Source of the DNA: Acidobacteriota bacterium
GTDB taxonomy: Bacteria > Acidobacteriota > Thermoanaerobaculia > Multivoradales > Multivoraceae
DNA length: 64,000 bases
Direction of reading: 5' to 3'
NCBI GenBank assembly: GCA_028877275.1
Contig: JAPPFP010000001.1
Span: 62,001 to 126,000, forward strand
Shown here: piece by piece, positions 24,637-35,400 of the stretch
How the letters are laid out: every line of letters begins with the position of its first letter
Numbering within the stretch: the stretch's first letter is position 1
Notes under the pieces: generated by a model
What the model saw: only the letters and a program-made list of their open reading frames with translations
Told to the model about the DNA's origin: nothing
Database searches by the model: none
Translations under genes and position numbers: made by a program

Positions 24637-26208
24637 CTACTCCTCCTCCACCGCGTACCGCATCAGCAGCCAGCGGTCCGGATCGATCCGCAGCTCCTCA
24701 GCCCGCGCCGGCACGGGCAGCGACGCAGCGGTTCGTTCGCCCGCAACGTCCACCCGGCCGCGAACAACGCGGCCGTCACCGAGTACTGCTTCGACGTCGA
24801 GCGGCAACCGGTAGATCGTCCGTCCCGTTTGCCGCACCGTCAGATTGACCGCCGACGTCGCCTCATCGAACCGCCACGCGACCTCGAACTCCGGCACGCC
24901 GGGCTGTCGCAGCCACTGATCGAAGAACCAGTCGAGCCTCCTCCCCGAGACTTCCTCCATGACCGCGGCGAAGTCGGCGGTCGAGGCGTTCCGGTCCCGG
25001 AAGCGTTCGTAGTACGTCCGCATTCCCTTCCAGAACGTGCCGTCGCCGACCGCGCCGCGCAGCATGTGCAGCACCCAGGCCGCCTTCTGGTACACGTTCG
25101 GGCTGAGCAGGCGCCGCGGATCGGGCACCGACGCCGGCACGATCACCGAGTACGGCGCCTCCTCCGCGTAGCTCAGGACCCTCGTCCGCGCCCGGTCCAT
25201 CTGCTCGAGGAAGCGTTCGCGGCCGTAGGTCCACTCCAGGTAGCAGGCGGTCAGGTAGGTCGCGAAGCCCTCGCTGAGCCAGACGTGCGGCCAGTCGCTC
25301 TCGGTCACCGCGTCGCCGAACCACTGGTGGGCGATCTCGTGCGCGATCAGGGTCTCGATGCCGCCCTCCCGGTCGACCGCATCCTCGTCGTAGAAGACGT
25401 TGCCGGCGTTCTCCAGGCCGCCCCAGCGAGTCGTCGTCTGCACGTTGGCGAGCTTGGCGTACGGGTAGTCCCCGAACCGCCGCTCGAAGGCACCCAGCAC
25501 CCGCGGCCCCGGGGCGAACGCCCGCAGGCCGACTTCCCGATCCTGCGGGTAGACCCAGGTCTCGACCGGCACGCCGTCGATCAGCGCCTGGCGCTGCCGG
25601 ACGAAGCGCGCGACGCCGACCGCCATCACCTTGGTGGCAACCGGTGCCCGGCTGCGCCACTCGGTGCGCCGCATGCCGCCTCCCAGATCGACCGCCTCGA
25701 CGAAAGCGCCGGTGGCGACGACCTGGTAGTGCGCCGGGGCCACGACCACGAAGGCCACGGTCGCCTTGTCCGACGGGTGATCGACGACCGGCAGCCAGTG
25801 ATGGGCCCGGTTCGGCCAGTTGTCGGCAAAGAAGGTGCGCTCACCGTGCCGGTTTCGGCCGATCGTGAAACCGTCCGCCGGGACGCCGCTGTAGCAAACC
25901 TCGATGCGGCGTCGTTCACCGACCGCGGCCTCGCGGTCCAGGCTCACGAGGAGCCGGTCGTCCTGCTGCCGGAAGCGGAGGGCCTGGCCGGCGAGCGTCA
26001 CCGAGGAGACGACCATGCCTCCCCCCACCGGGTCGTCAAGATCGAACTCGACCTCGGCGACCGGCCGCAGGACGCGAAAGGCGATGGCCGCCCGTCCCTC
26101 GATCTCGTCGCTCTGGTCCGAGAGTTCGAGTTCGAAGCGGTAGTCGAGGACGTCGATCGCCGCCCCGGGTTGCTGCGCCTGCGCGGGCGCGGCGAGAGCC
26201 GCGCACAC
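24637..26208 (-). CDS. M1-family zinc aminopeptidase, exported
   Basis: The product is about 523 residues from the GTG at 26208. The zinc-binding motif HEIAHQWFG lies near residues 290-298, followed by the third ligand in WLSEGFATYL; the exopeptidase motif reads GGLENAG. These are the signatures of M1 aminopeptidases. The start is unclear: the GTG gives a very short leader (CAALAAPAQAQQP), while a CTG five codons upstream would give a proper signal peptide. No ATG in frame follows the aquaporin stop. It lies 49 nt downstream of the aquaporin gene on the same strand. Confidence 0.88.
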   Translation of the reverse strand: MCAALAAPAQAQQPGAAIDVLDYRFELELSDQSDEIEGRAAIAFRVLRPVAEVEFDLDDPVGGGMVVSSVTLAGQALRFRQQDDRLLVSLDREAAVGERRRIEVCYSGVPADGFTIGRNRHGERTFFADNWPNRAHHWLPVVDHPSDKATVAFVVVAPAHYQVVATGAFVEAVDLGGGMRRTEWRSRAPVATKVMAVGVARFVRQRQALIDGVPVETWVYPQDREVGLRAFAPGPRVLGAFERRFGDYPYAKLANVQTTTRWGGLENAGNVFYDEDAVDREGGIETLIAHEIAHQWFGDAVTESDWPHVWLSEGFATYLTACYLEWTYGRERFLEQMDRARTRVLSYAEEAPYSVIVPASVPDPRRLLSPNVYQKAAWVLHMLRGAVGDGTFWKGMRTYYERFRDRNASTADFAAVMEEVSGRRLDWFFDQWLRQPGVPEFEVAWRFDEATSAVNLTVRQTGRTIYRLPLDVEAVLGDGRVVRGRVDVAGERTAASLPVPARAEELRIDPDRWLLMRYAVEEE

Positions 26209-26257
26209 GCAGGCGACGTGCAGGATGGGACGCCGGCATGCGCCGGCGTCAGGAGCT

Positions 26258-26869
26258 TCAGTCGTTGAGGAACTTGTAGACGACCGCCGCAACCGCGCCG
26301 CCGACCAGCGGACCCACGCCGTAGAGCGCCAGGGTGTTGACGTCGAAGCCGCCGCCCGTGATCGCCTCCATGACCTGAGGACCGATACCAACTGCCGGAT
26401 TGAACGCACCACCGGAAACACCCGCGCCCGTGTACAGGGCAGCCGAGAGTGTAAAGCCGATGGCCAGACCGCCAACCGGGTTGCCGGCCGACCGGGAGGA
26501 CATCATGTTCAGGACGACGGTGACGAGCGCGAACGCGAGCAGCGCCTCGGCCACCACGCCGTGCATGACCGGATGCTCGGTCGGCATCGGCGCCGTGCTG
26601 CCGCCCACCAGGTAGCTGTGGACGAGCCAACCAAGGCAGGCACCGACGAGCTGGGCCACCATGTACTGAACCATGTCGGCGACACCAAGCTTGCCGCGCA
26701 TCCACGCGGCCAGGCTCACTGCCGGATTGAAGTGGGCGCCGGACAAGTGTCCGCCGCTGTAGACCATCACCGCCAACATCAGACCGACGGCGATGGGGTT
26801 GTTCCCGCTGTGGGCAACCGCCATCATCAGGAACAACGTGCCGATGCACTCCATGAGCAGCTTGCGCAT
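26258..26869 (-). CDS. Aquaporin/MIP-family channel
   Basis: The product is 203 residues with six membrane helices. Both pore motifs are present: HFNPAV (Asn48) and AFNPAVG (Asn157). The segment SGGHLSGAHFNPAVSLAAW and the second repeat GVSGGAFNPAVG show the internal duplication of the family. The residue after the second NPA is Val rather than the usual Arg region of classical aquaporins, so solute choice (water, glycerol or another small molecule) is open. Confidence 0.88.
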   Translation of the reverse strand: MRKLLMECIGTLFLMMAVAHSGNNPIAVGLMLAVMVYSGGHLSGAHFNPAVSLAAWMRGKLGVADMVQYMVAQLVGACLGWLVHSYLVGGSTAPMPTEHPVMHGVVAEALLAFALVTVVLNMMSSRSAGNPVGGLAIGFTLSAALYTGAGVSGGAFNPAVGIGPQVMEAITGGGFDVNTLALYGVGPLVGGAVAAVVYKFLND

Positions 26870-26999
26870 GTGCCTTTCCTCCCTTGGTTCTACTTCTGTC
26901 TCTTCCTCCTTGTTTACGCCCGTCCGGAGACCAGCCGGCGGCGTTTCCCTAACGATGTTAGCCTCCGGTTATCGTCGCAGGACCATTGAATTTTCTTGA

Positions 27000-28136
<1,137 letters not shown>

Positions 28137-28148
28137 AGCCGCACGCAG

Positions 28149-28170
28149 CGCGGCGGCCCCCGGCGCCGCG
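28149..28170. terminator. Possible bidirectional terminator between frmA and infC
   Basis: A 7-bp GC stem (CGCGGCG at 28149-28155 with CGCCGCG at 28164-28170) sits between two convergent stops only 34 nt apart. There is no T-run, so intrinsic termination is only suggested. Confidence 0.35.
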
Positions 28171-28698
28171 TCAGTCTCCCTGAGCGATCGGGTTCAGGAC
28201 CATCGTCATCTGACGGCCCTCGAGGCCGGACCGGGTCTCCACCTCGCCCACGCCCTCGATCGCGTCGCTCACCTTGTCAAGGATGGCGATGCCGAGTTCG
28301 GGCCTGCGGAGCTGCCGGTAGCGGAAGAAGATCGTGACCTTGACCTTCTTGCCCTCGCGGAGAAAGCGCAGGGCGCGGTCTGTCTTGATCTGGTAGTCGT
28401 GCGGGTCGATCGTCGGCCGGTACTTGACTTCCTTCAGGTCGATCGTCGCCGCCTTCTTCCGTGACTCCCGTTTCTTCTTCTCGCGCTCGAACTTGACCTT
28501 GCCCCAGTCCATGACCCGGACCACGGGCGGGTCCGCGTTGGGACCCACCTCGACGAGATCGAGTCGGGCGTCCTGGGCGCGCGTCTTCGCGTCCTCCAGG
28601 GGAACGACACCGACCTGGGTGCCGTCCTGATCGATGAGCCGTACCGGACTCTTCCGGATCCGGTGGTTGATGCGCGGCTCGTTTGATGGGGGTGCGAT
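28171..28698 (-). CDS. infC: Translation initiation factor IF-3, with ATC start codon
   Basis: The product is 175 residues. The N-terminal domain (APPSNEPRINHRIRKSP, then VRLIDQDGTQVGVVPL), the basic linker (KVKFEREKKKRESRKKAA) and the C-terminal domain (DYQIKTDRALRFLREGKKVK) are complete. IF-3 binds the 30S subunit and checks the initiator tRNA and start codon. No ATG or GTG begins the conserved N-terminus; an ATC does, 7 nt after a perfect AGGAGG. Many bacteria start infC with a rare codon so that IF-3 represses its own translation. An internal start at residue 51 would remove the whole N-terminal domain. thrS, rpmI and rplT are not adjacent. Confidence 0.93.
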   Translation of the reverse strand: MAPPSNEPRINHRIRKSPVRLIDQDGTQVGVVPLEDAKTRAQDARLDLVEVGPNADPPVVRVMDWGKVKFEREKKKRESRKKAATIDLKEVKYRPTIDPHDYQIKTDRALRFLREGKKVKVTIFFRYRQLRRPELGIAILDKVSDAIEGVGEVETRSGLEGRQMTMVLNPIAQGD

Positions 28699-28711
28699 CT
28701 CGAGGCCTCCT
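28696..28711 (-). promoter_or_regulatory. infC ribosome-binding site with rare ATC start
   Basis: The AGGAGG (28711-28706) is followed by a 7-nt spacer and ATC (28698-28696). The ideal site and spacing decide the start and point to the autoregulation known for infC in other bacteria. Confidence 0.8.
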
Positions 28712-28804
28712 GTGCTGCCGACTACCGGCCCGTGCCGGAACGGACGGCTACCTTAGCCGCTTCCCGCCCGCGAGTGTGCGTAGATCCAGTCTGTTGAACG
28801 GACG

Positions 28805-28827
28805 GGGCCGCGGCCGCAACGCGGCCC
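28805..28827 (-). terminator. Possible hairpin after the ku gene
   Basis: A 7-bp stem GGGCCGC/GCGGCCC with a 9-nt loop lies about 33 nt beyond the ku stop. There is no T-rich tail. Confidence 0.3.
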
Positions 28828-28859
28828 TCGCGACCCGCCCTCACGAACGGTAACTCACG

Positions 28860-29762
28860 TCAACCGGCCACAGCCCGCTTTGCCGGGGTGCTGGCAGCCC
28901 GTCGGACCCGCTTCTTCTTCGTCGCCTTGCGCTGAGCCGCCGCCTTCTTCGGCGGCTTCGAATCGGCGGCGGTCGCTTCCTCCTCGCCGTTCTTCGAAAG
29001 GCTCGCCTTCAGCGCCTCCATCAGGTCGATGATCTGCGCCTGGGGCGCCTCGGTCTCGTCGTCCGCGAGTTCGCGGCCGTCGATCTTGCTCTGGATGGCG
29101 TCCCAGAGGCGCTTGCGCACATCGTCCGTGTACTGGTCCGGCTTGAACTCGTCCGAAGCGATCTGCTCGATCAACTGCATCGCGAGTTCCAGCTCGCCCG
29201 GCTTGAGCTCCGTCTCCTCACCGAGGGGAACCTCGTCGAACGACTTCAGCTCGTCCTCGTACTTCAACTGCTGCATCAGCAGTCCCGAAGCGAAGGGGCG
29301 CAGCATGACCAGATACTGCTTGCCCCGCGCCGCATGTTTGGCCAGCGCCGAGCGCCCCGTCTTGCGCATCGCCTCGCTGAGGAGCCGGTACGCGCGTTCG
29401 CCGCCCTTCTCGGGGCCGAGGTAGTACGACTTCTCGAAGTAGATCGGTTCGACCTCCGCGAGCGGCACGAACTCGGTGATCTCGATCGCCGGCGACGCCT
29501 TCTCCTGGAGTTCCTTGATCTCCTCGTCGCTGAACGTGACGTACTGGCCCTTGCCGAACTCGTAGCCCTTGATCGTCTCCTTCCGCTCGACGACGACGCC
29601 GGTGCGGGGGTTGACCAACTGCTGCTTGACCCGGGTGTTGTCGCTCGGATCGAGCATGTTGAAGCGGACCCCGCCGGAGGTTTCCGAAGTGGAGTAGAGC
29701 CGGACCGGGATGGAAACCAGGCCGAAGGAAACCGTGCCGGTGCCAACGGAACGAGCGGGCAT
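28860..29762 (-). CDS. ku: Ku protein (non-homologous end joining)
   Basis: The product is 300 residues. The Ku core begins SVGTGTVSFGLVSIPVRLYS; ERKETIKGYEFGKGQYVTF and the LALY-like later segment ALAKHAARGKQYLVMLRPF are standard bacterial Ku. The protein forms a dimeric ring on DNA ends and recruits LigD. A C-terminal extension of about 40 residues is lysine/arginine/alanine-rich (KKKRVRRAA), as in other bacterial Ku proteins that bind DNA through this tail. It is divergent from ligD, with 63 nt between the starts, so both may share a regulatory region. Confidence 0.95.
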   Translation of the reverse strand: MPARSVGTGTVSFGLVSIPVRLYSTSETSGGVRFNMLDPSDNTRVKQQLVNPRTGVVVERKETIKGYEFGKGQYVTFSDEEIKELQEKASPAIEITEFVPLAEVEPIYFEKSYYLGPEKGGERAYRLLSEAMRKTGRSALAKHAARGKQYLVMLRPFASGLLMQQLKYEDELKSFDEVPLGEETELKPGELELAMQLIEQIASDEFKPDQYTDDVRKRLWDAIQSKIDGRELADDETEAPQAQIIDLMEALKASLSKNGEEEATAADSKPPKKAAAQRKATKKKRVRRAASTPAKRAVAG

Positions 29763-29825
29763 AGACGGCGGATTCTAGCACCGGAAGCGGTTCCGCGGGG
29801 CCGCTTCTGGGAGAATGCACACCTG

Positions 29826-32399
29826 ATGCCGCACGGCAATCTGGACGCCTACCGCCGCAAGCGTTCGAGCGAGGCGACGCCCGAACCGATGGGTTCCCGA
29901 ACCACGGCCGGCGGCGGGCGCTTCGTGGTCCAGAAGCACGCCGCCCGGCGGGTCCACTTCGACCTGCGCCTGGAACTCGAGGGCACCCTCAAGTCCTGGG
30001 CGGTGCCGCGCGGGCCCAGCCTCGATCCCGAGGTCAAGCGGCTCGCGGTCGCCACCGAGGACCACCCGCTGGAGTACGCCGACTTCGAAGGGTCCATCCC
30101 GGCCGGCAACTACGGCGCCGGCGCGATGATCGTGTGGGACAGCGGGCGCTGGGTCCCGCTCGAGGACCCGGTGGCCGGGATGGAGAGCGGCAAGCTCCTG
30201 TTCGAGCTCCGCGGCTACAAGCTGCACGGCGTCTGGACCCTGTTCCGCACGGGCGGCCGGCGCCAGACCGACGACGGCAGCCAGTGGCTGCTGATGAAGA
30301 AGCCGGACGCGGCGGCGCGCCCGAGCGACGAAAGCGGCGAGGACGAGCTGCCGCCGGAGTCCGTGCTGTCGGGCCTGACCGTCGAAGAGCTCCGGGACGG
30401 CTGCGAGCGCATCGAAGACGTACGGGCCGGGATCGAGGCGTCGGACGCGCCGCGCCGGCAGGTGGACCCGCGCTCGCTGCCTCTGATGCTGGCGACCGCC
30501 TCCGACCGGCCGTTCTCGCGCGCCGGCTGGATCTACGAACTGAAGTACGACGGCTACCGCCTCGTCGCCGCCAAGGAAGGCGGCAGTGTCTTCCTCCGCT
30601 ACCGGCGCGGCGGCGACGTCACCGCGCTCTACCCGGAGCTGGCCCGCGCCCTGCGGCGGCTGCCCGTCGACTCGCTCGTGCTCGACGGCGAGGTCACCGT
30701 CCTCGACGACGGCGGCCGGCCCAGCTTCGCCAGGCTGCAGACGCGCGCTCTGCTCAGTCGTCCGGTCGACATCGAACAGGCCTCGGTGCGCCGGCCGGCG
30801 ACGCTGTTCGCCTTCGACCTCGTCTCGTTCGAAGGCCGCGACCTGCGGCCGCTGCCCCTGCTGGAGCGCAAGGGCTGGCTGGCCCGGGTTCTGCCGCCCA
30901 CCGGACCGCTCCGCTACTCGGACCACATCGAGGAACGGGGCGAGGAGTTCTTCGAGCAGGCGGTCGCGATGGGACTCGAGGGAACCATGGCGAAGGACGG
31001 CGCGTCGCGGTACACCGGCCGCCGGTCGTCGTCCTGGGTCAAGCTGCGCGCCGAGCGGACGGGGGACTTCGCCATCGTCGGCATGTCGTCGCCCAAGGGC
31101 AGCCGGGTCGGACTCGGCTCGCTCCACCTCGCGGTCTGGGAAGCGGCAGTCGGCGGGCTGGTCTACGCCGGGCGCGTCGGGACGGGATTCGACGACGCCA
31201 CCCTGGCGGAGCTGGCTGAACGCCTGTCGGCGAGCCGGCGCGAGGATCCTCCATGCTGGGCGCCCAGCGCCGATGGCCCGGCCGTCGAGGCGGCGCTCAC
31301 CGACGCCCACCTCCTCGACGGCCGCGTCGCCGACCAGACCTGGGTCGAGCCGGACGACGCGCTGGTCTGCGAGGTCCGCTTCAAGGAGTGGACTCCCCAC
31401 GGCTTGCTCCGGCATCCCGTCTTCTTGCGCCTGCGGGACGACAAGCCGTTGGAGGACTGCGTCCGCCGCGACGAACCCCGCGGCCACGAAGCCACCCTCC
31501 CGGCGCCGCCGGAGCGGCGGGTCGAGGTCACGAACCAGTCCAAGGTGTTCTGGCCTGACGAGGGCTACACCAAGGGCGATCTGATCGACTTCTACGCGGC
31601 CGTTTCGGAAGCGATGCAGCCCTACCTCACAGACCGCCCGCTGGTGATGACCCGCTACCCGGACGGGGTCGACGGCAAGTCCTTCTTCCAGAAGAACGCG
31701 CCCGACTTCGCGCCCGACTGGCTGCACACGGTCAGGCTGACCAGCCCGCGAACCGGCAAGGACGTCGAGTACTTCGTCTGCCAGAACAGGGAGAGCCTGG
31801 TCTACGTGGCCAACCTGGCCGCGATCGTCCTCCACGTCTGGTCCAGCCGGCTACACCAGCTCGGCCAGCCGGACTGGTGCATCCTCGACCTCGACCCGAA
31901 GGACGCGCCCTTCGAGGACGTGATCGAGATCGCCCTCGCCATCCGGCGTCTGTGCCTACAGATCAAGCTGCCCAGTTTCGTCAAGACCAGCGGCTCGAGC
32001 GGCCTGCACGTGCTTCTGCCGCTGGCCGGCGCCTGCACGTACGAACAGTCGCGCAGCCTGGGACAACTGATCGCGCAAATCATCTGCCGGCAACTGCCCG
32101 AGATCGCCACCGTCACCCGCAACCCCGAACGCCGCGGCGGCAAGGTCTACATCGACTTCGTCCAGAACGGCCGCGGCCGGCTGCTCGTCGCCCCCTTCAG
32201 CGTGCGGCCGCTGCCCGCGGCGCCCGTGTCGACGCCTCTCCGCTGGTCCGAAGTCAAGCCCGGCCTCGACCTCCGCGATCACAACATCCGCACCGTGCCG
32301 GAGCGGTTGAAGAAGCTCAAGACCGACCCGCTCCGCGGCGTGCTGACGGAGCAGCCGGACCTGCTGGCGGCGCTGCGTCGGCTGAGTGAGTTGGTCTAG
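29826..32399 (+). CDS. ligD: Multifunctional ATP-dependent DNA ligase LigD (phosphoesterase-ligase-polymerase)
   Basis: The product is 857 residues with the full three-domain set in Pseudomonas order. The 3'-phosphoesterase is at about residues 30-160 (RRVHFDLRLELEG). The ligase is at about 215-510, with the adenylated lysine in YELKYDGYRL (Lys240) and motif IV around MGLEGTMAKDG. The primase/polymerase is at about 570-850, with LDLDPKDAPF holding the metal aspartates. LigD trims, fills and seals ends held by Ku. The ATG is the first after the divergent ku start and begins the typical YRRKR region. Confidence 0.96.
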   Translation: MPHGNLDAYRRKRSSEATPEPMGSRTTAGGGRFVVQKHAARRVHFDLRLELEGTLKSWAVPRGPSLDPEVKRLAVATEDHPLEYADFEGSIPAGNYGAGAMIVWDSGRWVPLEDPVAGMESGKLLFELRGYKLHGVWTLFRTGGRRQTDDGSQWLLMKKPDAAARPSDESGEDELPPESVLSGLTVEELRDGCERIEDVRAGIEASDAPRRQVDPRSLPLMLATASDRPFSRAGWIYELKYDGYRLVAAKEGGSVFLRYRRGGDVTALYPELARALRRLPVDSLVLDGEVTVLDDGGRPSFARLQTRALLSRPVDIEQASVRRPATLFAFDLVSFEGRDLRPLPLLERKGWLARVLPPTGPLRYSDHIEERGEEFFEQAVAMGLEGTMAKDGASRYTGRRSSSWVKLRAERTGDFAIVGMSSPKGSRVGLGSLHLAVWEAAVGGLVYAGRVGTGFDDATLAELAERLSASRREDPPCWAPSADGPAVEAALTDAHLLDGRVADQTWVEPDDALVCEVRFKEWTPHGLLRHPVFLRLRDDKPLEDCVRRDEPRGHEATLPAPPERRVEVTNQSKVFWPDEGYTKGDLIDFYAAVSEAMQPYLTDRPLVMTRYPDGVDGKSFFQKNAPDFAPDWLHTVRLTSPRTGKDVEYFVCQNRESLVYVANLAAIVLHVWSSRLHQLGQPDWCILDLDPKDAPFEDVIEIALAIRRLCLQIKLPSFVKTSGSSGLHVLLPLAGACTYEQSRSLGQLIAQIICRQLPEIATVTRNPERRGGKVYIDFVQNGRGRLLVAPFSVRPLPAAPVSTPLRWSEVKPGLDLRDHNIRTVPERLKKLKTDPLRGVLTEQPDLLAALRRLSELV

Positions 32400-32408
32400 A
32401 CGGCTCCA

Positions 32409-32422
32409 CACTGGGTGCGCCG
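32409..32422 (+). repeat. Fragment of the three-hairpin repeat (R3)
   Basis: Only the first bases, ACTGGGTGCGCCG with the preceding CAC, are present, between the ligD stop and the stop of the convergent fusion gene. Without the hairpins this could be a remnant or chance. Confidence 0.4.
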
Positions 32423-35400
32423 TCAGAACTGGAGCCGAAGACCCGCCCGTACGCGGCGGCTGGCCTGAAAGGCGGCGGGAAGCGATTCGCGCAGGTCCGG
32501 CCTTGCGCCCTGCGCCGCCGCGGCGGCGAGCAGGTCGGTCCGGCCCGGGGCGGCGAGCACCGGGTCGAGCCAGGGGAGCGGCCAGAGCTGGTTCGCGGCG
32601 TCCTGGTCGAAGACGTTGAGGGCCTCGGCGAAGAAGGACAGCCGCCGGTGGTCCGAGCGCAGCGGCACGCGGTAGGTCAGAGAAAGGTCCGCGCGCTTGA
32701 GATCGGCGCTCTTGAGCGGCGCGTCACGGCCGCGCGGCAGCGGGGTCAGGCCCGTGCTGAGGATGCGGCCTGCTTCGTCGACCCGGACCGTCAGGGCCCG
32801 CGGCACGTAGGCGGCGCCCGTCCGGAAGCGGTAGACCAGAGCCATCAGCCAGCGTTCGCCCGGCGACAGGACGAGCCAGCCGGAGAGTTGGTGCTCGCGA
32901 TCGAGGCTCAGCCGGCGGCTGTCGTCCGTCACGTCGAACACATCGCAGGGCACGGGCGACGAGCAGAGATCGAGCGCGGCCAGGACCGGATGGGCGCCGG
33001 GGAAGGCGCCCGCCTCGAGCCCCAGGCCCCCGGCCTCGTGGTTGCCGGACAGCCGGCTCATGAGGTACGAGAAGTGGATCCTCCAGGAAGGGCTGAAGCC
33101 GACGTTCGCGTTGAACTCGGCGCCCCACCAGTCCTGCTCGAGCTGGGGGAGCTCACCGCCGGCGCCCCGGCCGGGGGTCAGCAGGGTCGGGGCGATCTGG
33201 CCGTCGGCCACCAGCGGCATGAGACGGATGCCGTCCCGCAGCCGGCGCCGGGAGACGCGCGCCGAAACCACGACGTCGGGCAGGAACTGATAGCCCGTCC
33301 CCAACTGGATCTCGCGCACCCGCGCCGGACGGAGGTCCGGATCCGCCGCCGCCCGCGCGAAGTCGAGGCGTGTGCCGCTGAAGCCGCCGGCGCCCTCCAG
33401 TGCCGCGACCGCGTCGAGGTCGGAGCGCCCTGCCCGCGGCCGCAAGACGTCGACGTGCCACCACGCGGCGCCGCCGTAGACCTTCCATCTGCCGCGGCCG
33501 GCGACGTCCCAGACGAACGCGAGCCGCGGCTCCGTGCGGTCCTCGAACTCGAGGTCGAGGGGACCCGCCTCTTCCTCTTCGGCGCGCAGTCCAGCGTGCA
33601 GGGTCAGGTGCCTCTTGAAGGCTCCACCCACGCGCCAGGCGTCCTGCACGTAGAGGGCGCGCTTCTCCTGGCGGAGGCCGGCTGCGCCGAGCGGTCCACC
33701 GCTCCAGGCGTCGACCGCTCCGCCCGGAAACCGCAGCACCCGTCCGGAACCCTCCGCGCGGCGAAGCTCGAGGCTGCTCCTGGAATCCTGAATGCCGATT
33801 TCCAGCGTGTGGTCGAAGAGGAAGAACGACGGTTCGATCGCCCAGTTCCGGCGTTCCGCGGCGCGGCGGACCCGGCCCGCCGGCGCGGCCTCGTACCAAC
33901 CCGCCGGCCGCCCGTGGGCGGGCGCCGCGAAGTACAGGCCAGCGTCCTGCCAGGCGTCGCCGTCCTCGATGAGATCGGATCGTCCGCCGAACACGCGCAA
34001 CCACAGGCGGTCGGTGACTCCCCACTCGACGTTGAGGCTGGTCGTCTGCCTTCGCGACCGGTCGTTCTCCCTTCCGTCCAGCGACGGAAGGACCTCCAGC
34101 GCCGGCCGCCGGCCGTCGAGGTCGCCGGACCCGGCATGGTGCTTCAGGGTCAGGTTGCTGGCCGAACCGGCCCACCAGTCGAGCTTGCCGACCGACTGCT
34201 CGATCGTCTCGTCCCAGGTCATCGGCGCGGCCGCGCCGAACAGGCTCTCCGTACCGCGGGTACGGCTTCTCGAGTAGCCGCCGAACGCACGCGCCCGCTT
34301 GTCCCGCAGCGGGCCGCCGGCAAAGACGGTGGCCTCGTCGCCCTCGACGCGCCTCCTGTCCCTGCCGCCGGCCGGCGACTCTCCGGCAGCGAACAGTCGC
34401 AGGGCAAGCCTCTCGCCGTTGTCCAGCGGTTCGACCGTCGACCAGCCGCCGTTCACCCGCCAGTCGGTCCCTCCCGAGCGTGTGACCAGGTCGATGTGGG
34501 GCCCGGCCATCGTCGCCGCCAGTTCCATCGTCCAGACGCGCACCTGATCCACCCAGCGGGGATCGATGGCGGTCGACCCCGGTTCGCGTAGCGCGCTCTC
34601 CTGACCGTCGATGCGGTAGTTGGCGAAGCCCGGCGGCCAGCCGTTGACCGCGATGTCCGGGGCCAGGGCGTCGAGGCCGGACGCCAGGTCCAGGTTGAGG
34701 GCAGCGACGGCGCCCGGCAACTGCCGCAGGTCGTCACCGGCGAGGACGTTCCCATCGCTGCCCGTGACCACGTCGAGCAATGGCGAGGAAACGAGGTCGA
34801 GCGCCGACTCGCTACCGGCCCTCATGTGGAAGTCGACCCGCAGCACGCCCCCCGCGACCAGGATCAGGTTCTCGACGACGGAGGTCGCGTAGCCGTCCAG
34901 GGTCGCCTCGACGTAGTAGTCGCCGGGGGGCAGGCCCGGCGCCCGAAAACTGCCGCCGCGACCGGCGCGAACGGTCTGGGTGCTGTGCAACTGGTCGCCG
35001 GTGATCCTGATCTCGGCGCCCGGCAGCGGAACGTCGGTAGCCGCGTCGCGTACCTGACCGTTGATCTCGCCGTTCAGGCCCGCCATGGCGGGGCTCGGCG
35101 AAACCAGGCTCAGGCCGACGACGGCCGCGACCAGCACCGCCGTGACCGCCGGCGCGGCCGCCAGGCGGGTCGGCTCCTGCTTCGGCAGGAGCAGTGAAGC
35201 GAAGGCGGACACCAGGCCCACGACGGCGCCGGCCTGCAACACGGCCGCGAGTTCGAAGCGATCCGCAAGCCCTCCGATACCCCACGTCGCGATCCCGCCC
35301 GTCGCGAACAGGAATCCGAGCGCCGTCCCCGAAGCCAGACCCCGACGCCACGGCAGCAACTCCTGAGCCATGACGATCAGGATGGAGTGCGATGCTCCCA

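Noticed and set aside
26229-26252. Palindrome GACGCCGGC/GCCGGCGTC near the M1 peptidase start
   Set aside because: It shares bases with the dispersed repeat but lacks the ACTGGGTGCGCC start and has no second hairpin, so it is not counted as a copy.
32648-34591. A 647-codon plus-strand frame antisense to the TonB-receptor part
   Set aside because: Low-complexity arginine-rich product without recognisable domains; the opposite strand encodes a coherent receptor.
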